From positions 45,816,673 through 45,880,672 of the forward strand of contig CM034233.1 of the NCBI GenBank assembly GCA_019916065.1: a stretch of DNA of 64,000 bases. Reading direction: 5' to 3'. Of the stretch, positions 30,146-42,278 are shown in pieces. Positions within the stretch are counted from its first letter, which is position 1, and each line of letters begins with the position of its first letter. Both the position numbers and the translations under genes were made by a program. The stretch is from Vitellaria paradoxa (lineage: Eukaryota; Streptophyta; Magnoliopsida; Ericales; Sapotaceae). Under the pieces are notes generated by a model. That model saw only the letters and a program-made list of their open reading frames with translations. It did not search any database and was not told the origin of the DNA.

Positions 30146-33100
30146 ATAGTCCTCTAAAAATGGCTGGTGAAAATTCTATCACATTTTATGATCATTAATC
30201 AAGGAATCCTATGAAGCTTGACGATGTTGTCAATGAACAACTGAGCAATTTTCTTTGCAGTGAATGGGTGAATCAGTGGGAGGAAGTGTGCATACTTGTG
30301 AGCACGTCCATTGTCAACATGATGGTTATATGCCCACTAAAATTGGGCAGTCCATCAATGAAGTCTATTGTTATCTCTGTCCACACTTTGTCCAATATTA
30401 GATAAGGGCTGCAACGATCTACTAGGCTTTCTTATATTACTCTTAGCACACTGGTATGTGTCACATTCTACTATATGTCGCTTAACATCAGGCTTCATTC
30501 CTTTCAATGAAAGGATCAAGCCATTCTTTCCTAAGTGCAATAAAATCCATAATGGCTTGACTCTCTTGAGTCATAAAATTACCTAAGAAAAATTTGCCTT
30601 AAATTTCCCATAGATGGCACATAGACCTTTCCTCTAAACAAAAGCATGCTATCCCTGATTTCATTGTCCGAGACATATAGAATGTTTGCTTCGATCTTCT
30701 TCTTTAACTCTGCACAATGAGTATCAGTGGTTGTGATATCTCAAATATATTGCCATATAGACCAAGTATGTCCTATTATGGCTGCCAACAAGGGGTTGTT
30801 TTCACGCCTTGATAGCATCTGCAACTCTATTGTTGTGGCCAGGACTGTAGAGTATCCCATACTCGAACCCATCATTTTGGTGACCTATCTCTGTTGCTCA
30901 AGCGTGACAATCCTCTGCTTTAATAGGTGCTTCAGGGGGTTGTTGGTCTATCACAATTAGGAATTTCCTACCAAATAGGTATGACCTGCAAACTTGAATT
31001 GCTTTCATAATGGCAAATAATTCCCTTACATAGATACACGAAATCTTCTTAGCTAGTCTTAATGCCTTACCGAGATATGCTATTAGACGCCCAATGTCAC
31101 TGGCATCACTGTGGACCTTAAACTGTTCTTAAAAATCTGGCATAGCAAGCAGTGGTGTTGTGGCCATTGCATGTTTTAGAGTGTTAAATGCAATTACTTT
31201 TGTTGTCCACTGAAACTTTTCTTTCTTCAGCATATTTGTTAGTGGCCTTGCAATTAAGCCACAATGCTCCACAACTTGTGGTAGTATCCAATGAGACCTA
31301 AGAAACTGCACACTTTTGTGATGTTTTTGGGCAGTGACCACTTTTGCATTGTTTCTATTTTTTTGGATCAACTTTAACACCGTCACTTGTGATCATGTGA
31401 CCAAAGTACTTCACTTCCTCTTGAGCAAAGGCACATTTTGAAGGCTTAATGTAAAACTAATTTTCCACTAGAATTTTAAAACTTGTCGTAAATGGTAAAA
31501 GTGATTATTTCAGTTCGTTGAGTAGACAAGGAAGTCATCGAAAAAGACTAAAACAAATTTCAACAAAAAAAAGGCTTAAAAATCTCATCCATGGCTGCTT
31601 GGAATGTTACTGGAGCAATGCCTAGATTAAAGGGCATTACCAAGTATTCATAATGTCCGCTATATGTACAGAAGGCAGTCTTATAAATGTCGAAATCCGC
31701 ACACGGATCTAGAGGTATCTGACCCTTAAGTCCAATTTTGTGAAGATGGTTGATCCTTACATGTCATCAATGGTAAGGATTAGAAATATGTCATAGATTG
31801 TGGCTTCATTAAGCACTTGATAATCTATGCAAAAGCGCCATGATTAGTCTTTTTTCTTTACCAATAGAACGAGCGAAAAAATAGGCTAGTGTTGGGACGT
31901 AATAGTCCATTGTTCAGTATCTTGCTCATTTGTTTTTCAATCTATGTTTTTTAGAAGTAGGCATACCTATAAGGAGCTACGTTGACAACTTAGCCTTCAT
32001 TCTTCAAGTTTATCTTGTAATCGAACTAGCTCTTCTAAAATAGTGTGATACTCAATGCAACAACTGTTGAATGTCTCGGGGCAGTTTATTTAAACTTGCT
32101 ATCCTCGTTGAAATCTCCATGATGTTCTTGCTACATGGCTATGATGCAATCTTAATTACATAACAATTGGCTTTTGATTGATACAACTTTTAAAAGACGT
32201 TGATCTATATCGCTTTACTGCTAGGTAGTGGTTTCATAACTAATTTGAAATGTTGGCCCTTCCATTGAAACTCCATAGTCATCTTCCCATAATTGTAGGC
32301 AATATTCCCAAGTTGTTACAGCCATTGTATGTGTAATACAAGGCTTATGTCACCCAATGATAAGGAGTAAATCCACATTCATTCTCAAGCCTTAGATTTC
32401 AATTGAGGCATATTAGTGCTACTCCTTGCAAACTAAGTTTTCACCATTGGCAACCTGAACTTCAAATGGCTCAATTGTGTGAACTGGTAACTTGAGACTT
32501 CCAGTAACGGCTGAATTGATGAAGTTATGTGTTGAACTATTGTTTATATAGCTTGTGACTTGCTGGTTCCCAACCTATGCAGCAATCCTCATTATCTTAG
32601 GATTGTTGGCACTAGCCAAGGTTTGAAGGGAAATTTCTGGGTCACACTATTAATATATAGCATTTTCATGTTCATTCTTTTCATAACTTAAGTCTCCATC
32701 AGATGAATCTCATGCATCTTCAATAAGAAATGCTTAGGTAATCTTACAGTTGTGCCTCAAAACAAACTTCTCATTGCAATTAAAACAAAGCCGTTTCTCT
32801 CATTTCTTTTGCATTTCATCTCATGACAGATTTTTGACTCCCTGAGGCAAGCGCTTCTTATCCCTACTATTACTTGGTTCAGACCTTATCGACTGTTTGA
32901 AGGGAATAAGTTGACTAATGAATCATGTCATGCTCTTTTTGCACAACACATATAATTGTTCATCCTTCTAGTGCACACTCTATTGCTTACTTTATTGTCT
33001 GTAGTTTCAATTTCTTAACTTCTGCGGTAATTTTTGGTTTGAGGCTACCCAAAAATGACCCAATAAGGGCCTCTTCCGGCCAACCTTTGACATAGGTTTC

Positions 33101-33786
33101 AGAGTCTGTTTGATAATCCCATAGTGTCCTAGTTTACATTATCTTTGATAGTGCCTTGTGATATTCTTCAAATTTAGTAGATCCAAATCAATTAATTATT
33201 TCAGATTTAAAGCATTTCTAATGCAATTCATGCTATTGACTCTTATAAACCTTTATTACACACTACCACCATTGGATGACCTCCCCTCAAGGAAGAATGT
33301 AGCGTAATTAACCTTCTATTCTTATTGTATTTGCTGGTATTTGAAGAACTATTCTGCTCAGTTTATCCAAGTGACAATGTCACCTCCCCTAAAAAAAAAA
33401 AAAAAAGAACCTCAACATGGGTTTAAGGATGCTGCTTTGCTACCACTATCGTAGTAATAGTTCTGCCACTTATTCTGGTTGCTGCTCTTGCTGTTCTTTA
33501 AAAATAACATCTACGGATCTGGTAGATTCTAAACTAGTTGCTTGAATAGAATAGTGCGTGCTTTAGCCAGCATTTTTCCTATGTCACTTATCTTGATTAT
33601 TGATGGCATCAATAATAGTCTGCAACAACTCTTTTATGCGATTAAGATGGTTATTGTTTTGGTCGGCAACTTCCATAATAGAAGTTTCCAATTGTTAAAT
33701 GTATTCTCTATTCATCATTTGAAAATTCTCCAATGACTACGAGCTTCCGCAGAATGTTGGGTAGATACTCTCAATGAAAACACCAA
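30146..33786 (-). pseudogene. gypsy B gag-pol remnant
   Basis: Right to left: a gag zinc knuckle near 32780 (CFNCNEKFVLRHNC), the reverse transcriptase with its FFDD box at about 31535 (VFFDDFLVYS), the RNase H region ([31 protein letters not shown]), the integrase HHCC domain (DVKRHIVECDTYQCAKS; LQPLSNIG) and the start of the integrase core, cut at DRIFTSHF. The motifs LQPLP-like and CFNCDEK-like suggest a chromovirus. Stops occur about every 20-60 codons throughout, so this is an old copy. ORFs on the plus strand here are shadows. Confidence 0.75.
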
Positions 33787-34210
33787 TGATAGAAGCCTTG
33801 GTTATGGCTGGCTAAGCTTAGTTTTTTTTGAATAGACAATTATGCAAATACAAGTTTGTGATAGAGTTAATTATTATTTTATTAAACTTGAATAATTTAT
33901 ACAATCATTATGTCTTATAAAAGATTGAACTGCCCACCCAAACTGTCCCTCGCTAACTTTTAGACATGGCTACCTACTAATAACCATTATCTAAAGTTAC
34001 ATAACTAGCATATAACTATCTGCCTATGCAACTGCTAACTGTCCCTAAATATTGTTATGCATTGGCAGTAACTACCTTCTCTAACTGCTTATCTAACCAC
34101 TGTTCCAAATGTTATTTGGACAAGTCCAACTACTCTATTAGTTATTGCTACGCTAGCTGATCCTAATTGGCATTGTCTAATGTTGTTCTTGGCTGTGCTC
34201 TATTGCTAGT
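33787..34210 (-). repeat. Right (5') LTR of gypsy B, part 1
   Basis: Direct repeat of 23998-24416. Just inside it the minus strand reads TTGGTGTTTTCATTGAGAG, a sequence in the primer-binding-site position. The repeat ends at CTAGT (34206-34210), the target site of the inserted solo LTR, and continues at 55357. Confidence 0.72.
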
Positions 34211-34669
34211 TGTAATGACTCAAAAAATACAATTTTTTTTTATAACTTGTTAATTTTAACGAAATTAGAACATAATAATAATAATTTATCTTTGGTTAAG
34301 GTTATGATTTTTAGGCTGGGTAATGGGCTAAAATACAACCCAAAAGAAAATAAAATGGGCCAAAGTGGAAAGGGCCCGCTCGCACGAGTCTAGAGCTGTG
34401 ATTACACTTGAAAAGTGTAATTACAAACTCTATATTTAGATACATTTTAATGCATTTGAATGGTTAAATTTAAAGTTTTGACATTATTTTGTAACTTACA
34501 AGTTTTATTATCTTATTTGTAGGGAAATGGATGAGAAAAGCGAAGTTAACAGTGTTGGAGAGGGCTTAGAAGACGAAGGAGAAGTTGTGGTTCAAGCTTC
34601 ATCAAGAATGGTTTGGAGCAACCCAAGGACTCAGAGCGAAGGAGAAAGAAAAATGGGGCAACCAAGGTT

Positions 34670-34773
34670 CTGGGGTCCAGACCCCTTCCCAAAGGGTCTG
34701 GACCACAGTGAAGGAATCTGGAGAAATTGATATTCTGGGGTCCAGACCCCTCCCCAAAGGGTCCGGACCCCAG
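34670..34773 (+). repeat. Two 39-nt hairpin repeats in the 5' LTR
   Basis: Copies at 34670-34708 and 34735-34773. The second has a stem CTGGGGTCCAGACCC pairing with GGGTCCGGACCCCAG (14 of 15 base pairs plus one wobble) around a 9-nt loop. They lie 50-150 bp upstream of the TATA box, in the presumed U3 region. Matching copies are in the 3' LTR at 51693-51731 and 51758-51796. Confidence 0.85.
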
Positions 34774-34823
34774 CAAAGCCCTAAGCGCGCGTTTACTTCA
34801 TTTTTCTAGGGTTTTTCTTAACC

Positions 34824-34832
34824 TATATATAA
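34824..34832 (+). promoter_or_regulatory. LTR TATA box
   Basis: TATATATAA in the context ACCTATATATAACACC, conserved at 51847-51855 in the 3' LTR. It is the most likely core promoter of the element and follows the two hairpins. Confidence 0.65.
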
Positions 34833-35945
34833 CACCTTTGTACAGCTGAACAAGGGACGCCTCCCCAATACTTTTTAGTTTATTTCTTGAGAGTTTTGAG
34901 TGGTTTTTACATTATTTTTGAGAGAAGATTTATGGATTTGTTGGATGTTTGCTATTTCTTGGTCGCACTACTTTCTCATTACGCACTTTCAGAGTTACTT
35001 TCTGTGTAAGTTTATTTTCGTTTCATCTATTTAATATATGATTTCTTGGTTTTAAGTGATAGATCGAATGTTTATGCTTACTTTTGTTGCTTTCATTTTG
35101 TTTAAAATCATGTTCGAGTAGAAACCCTAGTTGTTGATTCAACGAATCAAGAAAGGGTGGTTCATGAAAAGCTCTGGGATGTATGTAGACCCTTCGCATG
35201 GGTTGCGAAAGCACATGCGAAGGTCTCTACGATTTCAAAACCTATTTTTACTTATTTCGAAAACATTCGAAAATAAAAATCTTTAATCATATTCATTTGA
35301 AATCACTGATATTGATTTTTGGTTTAAATGTTCTTAACATTTTTGGAACAAGTAGATAATAGGATTCAATTTCAACTTTGATCGTGTTTGTTTAGAAGAC
35401 ATTCGAAAAAAAAATCTTTAACCATATTCGTTTGAAATCACTGGTACCGATCTTTGATTTTAATGTTCTTAACACTTTCTAAACAAAACCCTAATTCAAA
35501 GTTGCATCTAAAAATCGCAGAGCGAATTAGTGAATCACCCGAACTTGTAAGTTGAATTAAGAACCCTTTTTTTATCAAATTTTATTAGTCACTTCAATTC
35601 CTTGCAATAGTTAATTTGCCTTGAATTTTAGCATAATACATTGTTGCACTTTTGAAATTAGTTAATTAAGTTAAATTTGAAAATCAAACATTTGAATTGT
35701 TTAATTTCTTAGGTAAAATTAATTTAGTTTTTGTTTAAATTTTAATTCTGCAAAACCTTAGGAATGCGTTCCAATTGAATATCAAACTTTAGTTATGTTA
35801 GGTTTTAAATTTGTCTTACAACCTAGAAATTGAATAACATAAGCTCCCTGTGAATTCGACCTTGGACTCACTGAGTTAAAACTGCGACTATCCTCTTGCA
35901 CTTAAGAGGTAAAACCCGAACACAATTTAGGGTCGGTCAAGTTTT

Positions 35946-35962
35946 TGGCGCCGTTGCCGGGG
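35946..35962 (+). promoter_or_regulatory. Primer-binding site of the Athila-type element
   Basis: TGGCGCCGTTGCCGGGG, the tRNA-Asp complement characteristic of Athila/Tat-lineage plant elements, lies seven bases after the LTR end. Confidence 0.85.
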
Positions 35963-36072
35963 AGCCAAAATTTAGTTTTTAGGTTGTTTCTATTTTTATT
36001 TGTAATTCTTTTTAGATAAGTTTATTTCTCTTTGAAAAAAAAAAAATTGAAAATACAAAATTTTTGAAGTGT

Positions 36073-37371
36073 ATGCAACCTAGATCAGGTAGGATAATTG
36101 TAGCAGAATCTGAACTAGAAGACCCACCTTATCTTCTTGAATCTCTTTCCATGATTCATATTCCACAGTTTCACTTACCACTTCATCCTTTCATTCAATG
36201 GCTGATTTAAGAGGGGAAGGTAGTGAACATGGGGACAATGAACCCCAAGAGGTTCCTGGTTTATTCATTTGAAAGAGCGTCTTAACCTTGTAAGGCAATC
36301 TACACCTTCCTACATAGTTTTACCTTTCAAAAAGGGAAACTTCATGGTTAGACCGGGAATTATTCAACTTTTGCCTACTTTCCATGGTTTAGAATTTGAA
36401 AATCCATATAACCATCTTAGAGAGTTCAAGGAAGTTAGCAATACTTGTGTTGAGAACAATGCCAATGAGGATGTAGTACGTCTTCAATTGTTTCCCTTTT
36501 CCCTTAAGGACAAAGCTAAATCTTAGCTTTATTCCCTACGTTCACGTTCTATAGGAACGTGGCGTGAAATGCAAAATGAGTTTTTAAATAAATATTTCCC
36601 AACTCAGAAAACTCAGCATTATAGGAGACAGATTACCACCTTTTCATGCAAACCTAATGAGAACTTCTGTCGAGCTTTGCAAAGGTTCAAAGACCTTTTA
36701 ATGGCTTATCCTCACCATGGTTTTGAGACATGGAGAATTGTAAGTATTTTTCATGAATCCTTGAACCCTAGTCTTAAGCAACTAGTATCTACCATGTGTA
36801 ATGGAACCCTATTTGATAAGACTGCGGAGGAGGCCATTGATTTCTTTGACACGGTGGCTAAAGATTCCAATGATTGGGAAATAGGACCTCCTTCTAGTAG
36901 TCAGTTGATGTTAAGTGAGATGGATGATTTGAGTGCTAGGATATCCGCATTACAACACCAGCTAGATTCCCTTGAACTTAAGAATAAGGAGAAGTTGGTG
37001 GAAGCACAAATGGTATGTTGGCATGTGACCAAGTAGGACACGATCCCAATTCCTGTCCAGAGCTTCTTTTACTTAAGGAAGTAGCTTATGGGCATGCTTA
37101 TGTTAATAACACTCAGAATTGACCATTCCAAAATAGAGGCCAGGGTAACACCTCTTACCCACAAGGTGGGAATGTTAAGTATCAAGGGGAAAATTAACAT
37201 CCCCATGTTACCATCAAGGATGGAAAAATCCTCCAGGTTTTGGGTGGAAAAATGATAATCAAAACCAACCATTCCTACCTCCTTCTTTACAACCACCTCA
37301 ATATCAACAGCCCAATCCTGTTGCATATCAACCTCCCCAGAAGAGATCCTTTGAGGAATCTGTTCAACAAT
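36073..37371 (+). pseudogene. Athila-type gag
   Basis: Best start at 36073 (MQPRSGRIIVAESELEDPP). A frameshift follows near 36190. The gag domain spans about 36290-36880 (FHGLEFENPYNHLREF, WREMQNEFLNKYFPTQKTQ, EAIDFFDTVAKDSNDWE) with a TAG at 36524-36526 inside it. A CCHC-like knuckle, CDQVGHDPNSC, appears near 37025 in another frame, and more stops lie before 37370. Gag forms the virus-like particle; this copy cannot. Confidence 0.8.
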
Positions 37372-37373
37372 TT

Positions 37374-40300
37374 ATGCAACAACAAGAGATTATCAATGAC
37401 AATGTGTCTAGGGCCTTAAAAGATATTAGAGGGCAAGTCTCTAAGATTACGCAAGCTATGAGTATTACTCCAAGTGTTACACTTCCTTCACAGACTTTCC
37501 CAAACCTAAAAGGTCAGGTAAACATTGCTGAATCCTCTACTTCTGGTACTACTTCACATGCACAGGTGCAATCTATCACCACTTTAAGAAGTGGGAGGGA
37601 GATTCACAAACCTAATGAGCATAGAGTTAATGCACCAGATGTTAAATTAGGAATGAAAGGTAGTGAGGAGGTAGAAGAGCCGAGTGAGGTAGAGGGTGAG
37701 AAAGAGAAAGAGGGAGAAACCAGTAATAGTAAGAAGCCAATAGTTGAGAGTAAGAATAGTGAAAAAGAGGCAAAGAGTAAAGAGAAAGTGAGAGAACCTA
37801 CTGTGGGAACTTCGGGTAGGCATGAGAAAGAAATAAATAGTTACACACCTCAACCACCATTCCCTCAAAGGTTAGGAAAGGGAAAGAATAAGACGTTGAA
37901 TTCTGAGATCTTGGAGGTTTTTAAACAAGTAAGAATCAACATTCCATTACTTGAAGCCATTAAGCAGAATTCGTCTTACGCTAAGTTTCTTAGGGATATG
38001 TGTACTATTAAAAGAAAGCTTAATGTCAAGGAAAATGCTTTCTTGACTGAAAAAGTTAGTGCCATTATCCAGCATGATACACCTCCCAAATATAAAGATC
38101 CTAGTTGTCCAACAATTTCATGTGGAATAGGGGATCACATCATTGATAAAGCCCTACTTGATTTAGGTGCTAGTGTCAACCTATTACCTTATACGGTTTA
38201 CGAACAATTAGGATTAGGTGAGCTGAAACCTACTAGGATAACTTTGCAATTGGCTGATCGCTCAGTCAAAATGTCAAAAGGTATAGTAAAGGATGTGTTA
38301 GTTCAAGTAGATAAATTCTACTTTCCTGTTGATTTCATAATGTTGAACACCCAACCTATTCAAAATCCTTCCCATTCCATTCCAGTGATCTTAGGTAGAC
38401 CAATCCTCGCTACTGCTAATGCTATGATTAATTGTAGAAGCAGGGTTATGAAGCTATTTTTTGGGAATATGACCGTAGAAATGAACATTTTCAAGGTAGG
38501 CAAACAAATGGGAGAATTTGAGGATGTTAGGGAGGTGGATGTGATTCATGCTTTAAGTGAGGAGTACTTTGAGAAGAACTATATCGAGGACCCTTTAGAA
38601 CGAGCCTTAGTAAGAAGCGAAAGGTGTGAAGCTTTAGATGGAAAGAACTCTATAGAGAGTAACGAAGTGATAAGTGATGGAGACAAGGTTATGGCAATTA
38701 ATAGTTGGGTACCTATGTTTGAATCTTTGAAACCATCCTTGATTAAACTCAAGCCATCAGTGGAATGTCCTCTGTGTCTCTCTAGAAAACCTTTACCCAG
38801 TGAACTAAAATATGCATTTCTAAGAGAATGTGAGACATTCCCAGTGGTCATTTCTTCAAAGTTAGAAGAAGTTCAAGAAAAGAAGTTACTAAAACTCTTG
38901 AGTGCTCATCGAAGGGCCTTAGGATGGACAGTGGCTGATCTTCGAGGTATTATTCCCTTAGTGTGTACTCATCATATATACCTTGAAGATGAGGCCAAAC
39001 TAGTAAGGCAAATGCAAAGAAGACTAAACCCCAACATGAAAGAAGTGGTAAAAAGGGAAGTGCTTAAATTGCTTGATGCGGGTATCATTTACCCCATCTC
39101 TGACTCAAAGTGGGTTAGTCCCACTCAGGTGGTTCCTAAAAAGTCTGGTGTCACTGTAGTGGAGAATGAGAAAGGAGAGTTAGTACCTCAACGCACCCAG
39201 ACTGGGTGGCGTATGTGTATTGACTATAGGCGGTTGAACGCAGTAACACGCAAGGACCATTTCCCACTTCCCTTTCTAAACCAAGTACTTGAGAGAGTAG
39301 CGGGAAGATCTTTCTACTATTTTCTTGATGGATACTCGAGGTATAATCAGGTTGAAATAGCATTAGAGGACCAAGAGAAACCACATTCAGATGCCCTTTT
39401 GGCACATTTACATACAGGCGAATGCCATTTGGGTTATGCAATGTACCTGTGACCTTCCAAAGGTGTGTAATGAGCATCTTTAGTGATATGGTTGAGCAGT
39501 TTTTAGAGGTTTTTATGGATGATTTCTCCGTATATGGGGATACATTCGATGAGTGCTTAATCAATCTTGAAAAAGTGTTAGTAAGATGTGAAGAGAGTAA
39601 TTTGGTGTTAAACTGGGAAAAGTGCCATTTTATGGTACAACAGGGGATTGTTTTAGGACATATAGTATCATGTTGAGGAATTGAAGTAGACAAAGCTAAA
39701 GTGGAACTTATTCAAAACTTACCTACCCCTCGATGTGTGAAGGACGTAAGATCGTTCCTAGGACATGCGGGGTTTTACCGGCAATTCATTCAGTCCTTTA
39801 GTTCCATTGCTCGGCCCCTGTGCTCTCTATTATCTAATGATGTTCCATTTGATTGGACAACATCATGTCAAGAGGCATTTGATAGACTTAAACAATTGCT
39901 CACCACTGCTCCTATTATGCAAAGCCCGGATTGGTCTCTACCATTCGAGCTTATGTGTAACGCTAGTGATTCTGTAATGGGTGTAGTTTTAGGGCAACGA
40001 AAAAAATGAAAACCTTATGTTATTTACTACACTAGTAAGACTTTGAATGATCAAGTTAACTATACTACCATTGGAAAAAAGCTTCTAGCAGTAGTTTTTG
40101 CCCAAGATAAGTTTAGGTCGTATTTGGTAGGTTCTCACGTCACAGTGTTTACGGACCACGCAGCCTTGAAATATCTTCTTTCCAAGCAAGAGGCAAAACC
40201 CCGTCTAATTAGATGGATGCTGCTTCTCCAAGAGTTTGATTTGGAAATCAAGGACAAGAAAGGAGTAGAGAATGTGGTAGCTGACCATTTGTCTAGGCTA

Positions 40301-41685
40301 CCTCATCTTGTGTCCGACTCTAGTGACCTACCAATTAACGAACATTTCCCTGATGAGCATATTATGCATATTAGCACTAATCCTCCAATCCAACCTCCTT
40401 GGTATGCAGATATAGCCAATTTCTTAGTAACTGGACATATGCCTTCACATTGGACAAAGATTGACAAAGGTAAATTCTTACGTAATGTTCATAATTTCTT
40501 TTGGGACGAACCTTACCTTTACAAGTATTGTCCAAATCAAATTGTGAGACAATGCATCCCTGATAATGAAATTCACAGTGTCATTAAGTTTTGTCAAACT
40601 TTAGCTTGTGGAGGCCATTTCTCTTCAAAGAAAACCACCGCTAAGATTCTTCAATGCAGATTGTATTGGCCTTCTATGTTTAAAGATGTACATGAATACT
40701 GCCTGAGATGTGACCGTTGCCAACGCTTAGGAGCCTTATCTAGACATAACGAGATGTCCCAAAACCCGGTGATCATATTGGAAATTTTTGATTATTGGGG
40801 GATAGATTTCATGGGGCCATTCCCTAAGTCGTTTGGTTTTTAATACATCCTAGTGGCCATAGATTATGTGTCAAAATGGGTAGAAGCCATTGCCACTCGC
40901 ACCAATGACCACCGCGTAGTGGTCGAGTTCTTAAAAGAACATATCTTTTCTCATTTTGGGATGCCATGAGCAATCATTAGTGATGGAGGTAAGCATTTTT
41001 GCAATAAACCCGTTGGTATCCTAATGCGTAAATATGGTGTGACACATAAAGTGGGAACTGCTTACTACCCACAAAATAGTGGCTAAGTTGAATTAGCAAA
41101 TAGGGAGATTAAAGGTATTCTTGAAAAGACCGTTAATCCCACTCGAAAAGATTGGTCTTTAAGACTTGTGGATACATTGTGGGCATACCGGACGGCTTAT
41201 AAAACAATCTTGGGTATGTCTCCCTATCGTCTTGTTTTTGGTAAGGCTTGCCATTTACCTGTTGAGGTGGAACACAGGGCTTATTGGGTCCAGCAATTTA
41301 ATGAGAGTATAGATGATGCTAGTGTATTTCGAAAGCTTCAACTCAATGAACTTGAAGAATTAAGAAATGACACTTTTGAAAATGCAAAACTGCTAAGGCT
41401 AAGATAAAGGAATTACATGACAAGCATATTCGTAGAAAATCCTTTTGTGTTGGCCAAAAGGTTTTAATGTATGATTCAAGATTACATCTTTTCCCAGGGA
41501 AGCTTCGATCTAGGTGGTGTGGTCCCTTTATCATCCTTTCCGTCTCAGGTCATGGTGTGTGCGAGGTTCACAACCCACGAAATAATACCACTTTCAAGGT
41601 TAATGACCACTGTCTCGAACCGTACTTAGAAAACTTTGTGGCAGAAATTGAAACGTGGGATCTTTTAGATCCCTCCCCCTTATGA
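37374..41685 (+). pseudogene. Athila-type pol: protease, reverse transcriptase, RNase H, integrase
   Basis: A 692-codon open stretch (37374-39452) covers the gag-pol linker (TTLRSGREIHKPNEH, a lysine/glutamate-rich segment), protease (LLDLGASVNLLPY, where the active-site triplet reads DLG rather than DSG/DTG) and the N-terminal reverse transcriptase (CIDYRRLNAVTRKDHFPLPF). A frameshift near 39420 is followed by the box FMDDFSVYG, RNase H ([20 protein letters not shown]), the integrase zinc domain ([14 protein letters not shown]) and the integrase core ([10 protein letters not shown] ... IISDGGKHF ... [13 protein letters not shown]). Stops are at about 39674, 40009, 40841, 40968, 41084 and 41405. 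The D,D,E integrase residues and both RT aspartates are preserved between the breaks. Confidence 0.9.
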
Positions 41686-41860
41686 GTGAAATGGAATTAG
41701 GACGTGGTTGTAGTTGTATCATAGTTAGGATTAATCATAGTTAGGATTAGGATAAGTTTTCTTTTTCTTTTCTTTGTTTTAGGATTTTTATTTTTGAGTT
41801 TAGGTCTTTGTTGGGTGATTAACACAACATAAAGTAGTTTTAGAGTGTCCCATTCTGTGA

Positions 41861-42040
41861 TTCGGACCCCCTAATCAAATGGTTTGGACCACAGTGAGCT
41901 GATTTAGCTAAAACTTGTAGAGGAGACCCTTCTGTGGTCTGGACCCCTCCTCAAAGGGTCCAAACCACAGCAAGCTTGATTAACCGAAGTGGAAAAGGCC
42001 CATTTTATGGTCCGAATTGTCCGTAAAGGGTCTGGCCCTG
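41861..42040 (+). repeat. Internal hairpin repeats between pol and ORF3
   Basis: Three degenerate copies of the LTR 39-nt hairpin: about 41861-41895, 41932-41970 (CTGTGGTCTGGACCC pairing with GGGTCCAAACCACAG, 9-nt loop) and about 42003-42040. The middle copy is the best paired. Same length and loop sequence type (CTCCTCAAA) as in the LTR. Confidence 0.75.
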
Positions 42041-42278
42041 TAAACCGATTTAACCCCCTTTCAACCACTTCAAACCTCCATTCTTCTCTTCCAAACTCCA
42101 AATCCTCTCAAGCCCACTTCTAATAATTGAAGAATCCTTCAAGAATCGGCTGTCCTAAGGTCCATCTAAGTGATTTTTGACCTCCATCTTCTTGTTTAAA
42201 CTTCATAAGGTATGCTTCTTCTTCCATTCGAGCCCTAGGTTGTTGTTTGTTCATTCTCTTTGAACCCAAACTTCAAAG

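Larger units (their letters stand above)
34399..35939 (+). repeat. 5' LTR of the Athila-type element
   Basis: Starts TGATTACACTTG and ends GGGTCGGTCA. Contains two 39-nt hairpins (34670-34708, 34735-34773), a TATA box at 34824-34832, and a near-palindrome CCTTCGCATGGGTTGCGAAAG around 35190-35220. Confidence 0.92.

Noticed and set aside
34527..34809. Overlapping ORFs of 67-76 codons in the Athila LTRs (also at 51578-51832)
   Set aside because: They arise from the hairpin repeats in the U3 region, occur on both strands and have no family features.
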